From Bacteroidales bacterium (GTDB taxonomy: Bacteria > Bacteroidota > Bacteroidia > Bacteroidales > WCHB1-69), in NCBI GenBank assembly GCA_017527945.1, contig JAFXPL010000076.1, positions 1 to 7,829 of the forward strand: a stretch of 7,829 bases of DNA, in the 5' to 3' direction. The position numbers and the translations under genes are program-made. Under the pieces are notes generated by a model. That model searched no databases and was not told the origin of the DNA. It saw nothing but the letters and a program-made list of their open reading frames with translations. The stretch's first letter is position 1. Each line of letters begins with the position of its first letter. Shown in pieces: positions 6,211 to 7,829 of the stretch.

Positions 6211-7013
6211 TGAAAAGAAATGAAATTTTTATTTTGACGTTGGCTGGTCTTGTTTTGACGTTAGGCTTTTGCTTGATTGGTTGCAAAAACCAATCATCCG
6301 ATTCAAAGAATAGTTCTTTTTTTGAAAAGGGAGATCATGTTATTAAAAACGCCGTAAGGGATGCTGATGGAAATACTTATGATGCAGTTCAGTTAGGAGA
6401 TCAGCTTTGGATGCAGCAAGATTTAATAAATGTTGGAGAGCACCATGTCTGCAGATTAGCATCTGTTGAGAATTTATCTGTCATCGAACGGGAAAATGAA
6501 CCCTGGTTCTATGTTGATCCAGAAAACCCCGCTCTATTTTATAATTACATAGCAGTGGAAGAACAAAGGTTAAAACTATGTCCAGAAGGATGGAGAATAC
6601 CTACAGAAGATGATTGGGAAGTACTCGAAAGGTATCTTTTAAAAAAGCCAGAATACAGATGTGGAAACTCGGACACCTATATAGCTAAGTCCCTCGCAGA
6701 CAGTCTTTATTGGAAAGTTTACAAGCGACCTAAAGAAGATGATCGCTGCAACATTGCGTATAATCCATTTACAACAAATAATGCAACAGGCTTTTCGGCT
6801 AGAGGATACGGATATTGTTATTCTTTTTCTCCTGACTTTGGCGGGGATGTTAGAACTTTAGAGGTTGGAGAATCTGCACGTTTCTGGTGTAAAAATCGTA
6901 ATGAAGAAGGGGATCCTATTTGTATACTATTCCAATTAGATTCCCCTTTGCTTGAAATAGAGTCAGTTGGTAAAGAATATGGATGTTTAATTCGTTGCAT
7001 TAAGGATAAATAA
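6210..7013 (+). CDS. FISUMP-domain lipoprotein (copy 2)
   Basis: A paralogue of the preceding lipoprotein, 267 aa from ATG 6210, which overlaps the upstream stop as TAATG. The in-frame ATG at 6201 lies inside the upstream gene and is less likely. MKRNEIF, then hydrophobic residues up to CLIGC, form a lipoprotein signal peptide with modified Cys25. The mature part shows DADGNTYDAVQLGDQLWMQQDL-like spacing, CPEGWRIPTEDDWEVLE, NIAYNPFTTNNATGFSARG and a terminal LIRCIKDK, the same order of FISUMP motifs as copy 1. It differs most where copy 1 has FWSSS: here FWCKN with two extra cysteines. The AAGGAGG at 6194-6200 is an unusually good ribosome-binding site for this phylum. The gene is followed by a terminator at 7049-7083. 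Confidence 0.88.
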   Translation: MKRNEIFILTLAGLVLTLGFCLIGCKNQSSDSKNSSFFEKGDHVIKNAVRDADGNTYDAVQLGDQLWMQQDLINVGEHHVCRLASVENLSVIERENEPWFYVDPENPALFYNYIAVEEQRLKLCPEGWRIPTEDDWEVLERYLLKKPEYRCGNSDTYIAKSLADSLYWKVYKRPKEDDRCNIAYNPFTTNNATGFSARGYGYCYSFSPDFGGDVRTLEVGESARFWCKNRNEEGDPICILFQLDSPLLEIESVGKEYGCLIRCIKDK

Positions 7014-7048
7014 CATGAATTGCAGATAGAGTATTCACAATCCATCCT

Positions 7049-7083
7049 CGGGCGCTGACTGATTGCAGTTGGTGCCCGTTTTT
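7049..7083 (+). terminator. Terminator of the lipoprotein genes, sister of the PFOR terminator
   Basis: CGGGCGCTGACT (7049-7060) pairs along 12 positions with AGTTGGTGCCCG (7067-7078), closing a GATTGC loop, and T5 follows. Compared with the hairpin at 3458-3489, every stem substitution keeps pairing, including a C-G to U-A swap next to the loop. This indicates a shared origin and selection for the fold. Confidence 0.85.
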
Positions 7084-7091
7084 CATATTGA

Positions 7092-7747
<656 letters not shown>

Positions 7748-7829
7748 CATCAATTTTTCGTATTTTGTATGACATTATTCATCCCTCTTATTTTCTCACC
7801 TGTCATTTCATTCAACTCAAAATGGTTTG
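7748..7829. other. AT-rich end of window, no gene supported
   Basis: PFOR similarity ends at about 7747. The remaining bases show no promoter, repeat or recognisable coding sequence. On the minus strand a frame of about 25 codons is open from the window edge to a stop at 7750-7752 and could be the tail of a gene that starts outside, but nothing identifies it. Confidence 0.4.

Noticed and set aside
5066..7013. Lipoproteins as targets of a diversity-generating retroelement
   Set aside because: No reverse transcriptase and no template repeat with adenine-specific differences were found. The paralogues differ by ordinary divergence.

Overview
The window looks like chromosomal DNA from a gut-type Bacteroidales bacterium. 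The grounds are the style of its pyruvate:ferredoxin oxidoreductase (PFOR), FISUMP-domain lipoproteins, a Bacteroides-type small HTH protein, two exact TAnnTTTG -7 promoter boxes, and mostly weak Shine-Dalgarno signals. No species can be named from this sequence.

Layout. Positions 1-3387 carry a GC-rich, highly conserved PFOR gene that lacks only its 5' end (outside the window). A 30-bp perfect palindrome and a strong rho-independent terminator follow. From about 3530 to 7080 the DNA becomes AT-rich and has the look of an accessory locus. First comes a minimal nucleotidyltransferase (MNT antitoxin type) whose HEPN toxin partner survives only as an internally deleted remnant. Next is a compact, strongly structured RNA (about 4088-4244) that ends in a terminator directly at the start of a small XRE/HTH gene, then a small P-loop-like protein of unknown role. 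Last come two paralogous FISUMP lipoproteins. The second is translationally coupled to a 78-aa conserved-looking small protein. The first retains only the last 13 codons of such a partner. At 7134-7747 lies a broken second PFOR copy with a frameshift, an internal deletion, a premature stop and a mutated TPP motif.

How the parts relate. PFOR is central metabolism and is unlikely to be functionally linked to the rest. The HTH gene, its structured leader and perhaps the P-loop gene look like one regulatory unit. The leader can fold in two mutually exclusive ways, one of which is the terminator, so it is either an attenuator or a free small RNA. The small protein plus lipoprotein pair appears to be a module that was duplicated and partly eroded. 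The locus shows repeated signs of decay and recombination: HEPN deletion, module remnant, mosaic PFOR fragment, and two terminators of the same sequence family at the two ends of the accessory segment.

The best candidate for an undescribed system is the structured RNA with its HTH gene. The small protein/FISUMP module is second. All calls come from reading the sequence; no database search was possible.
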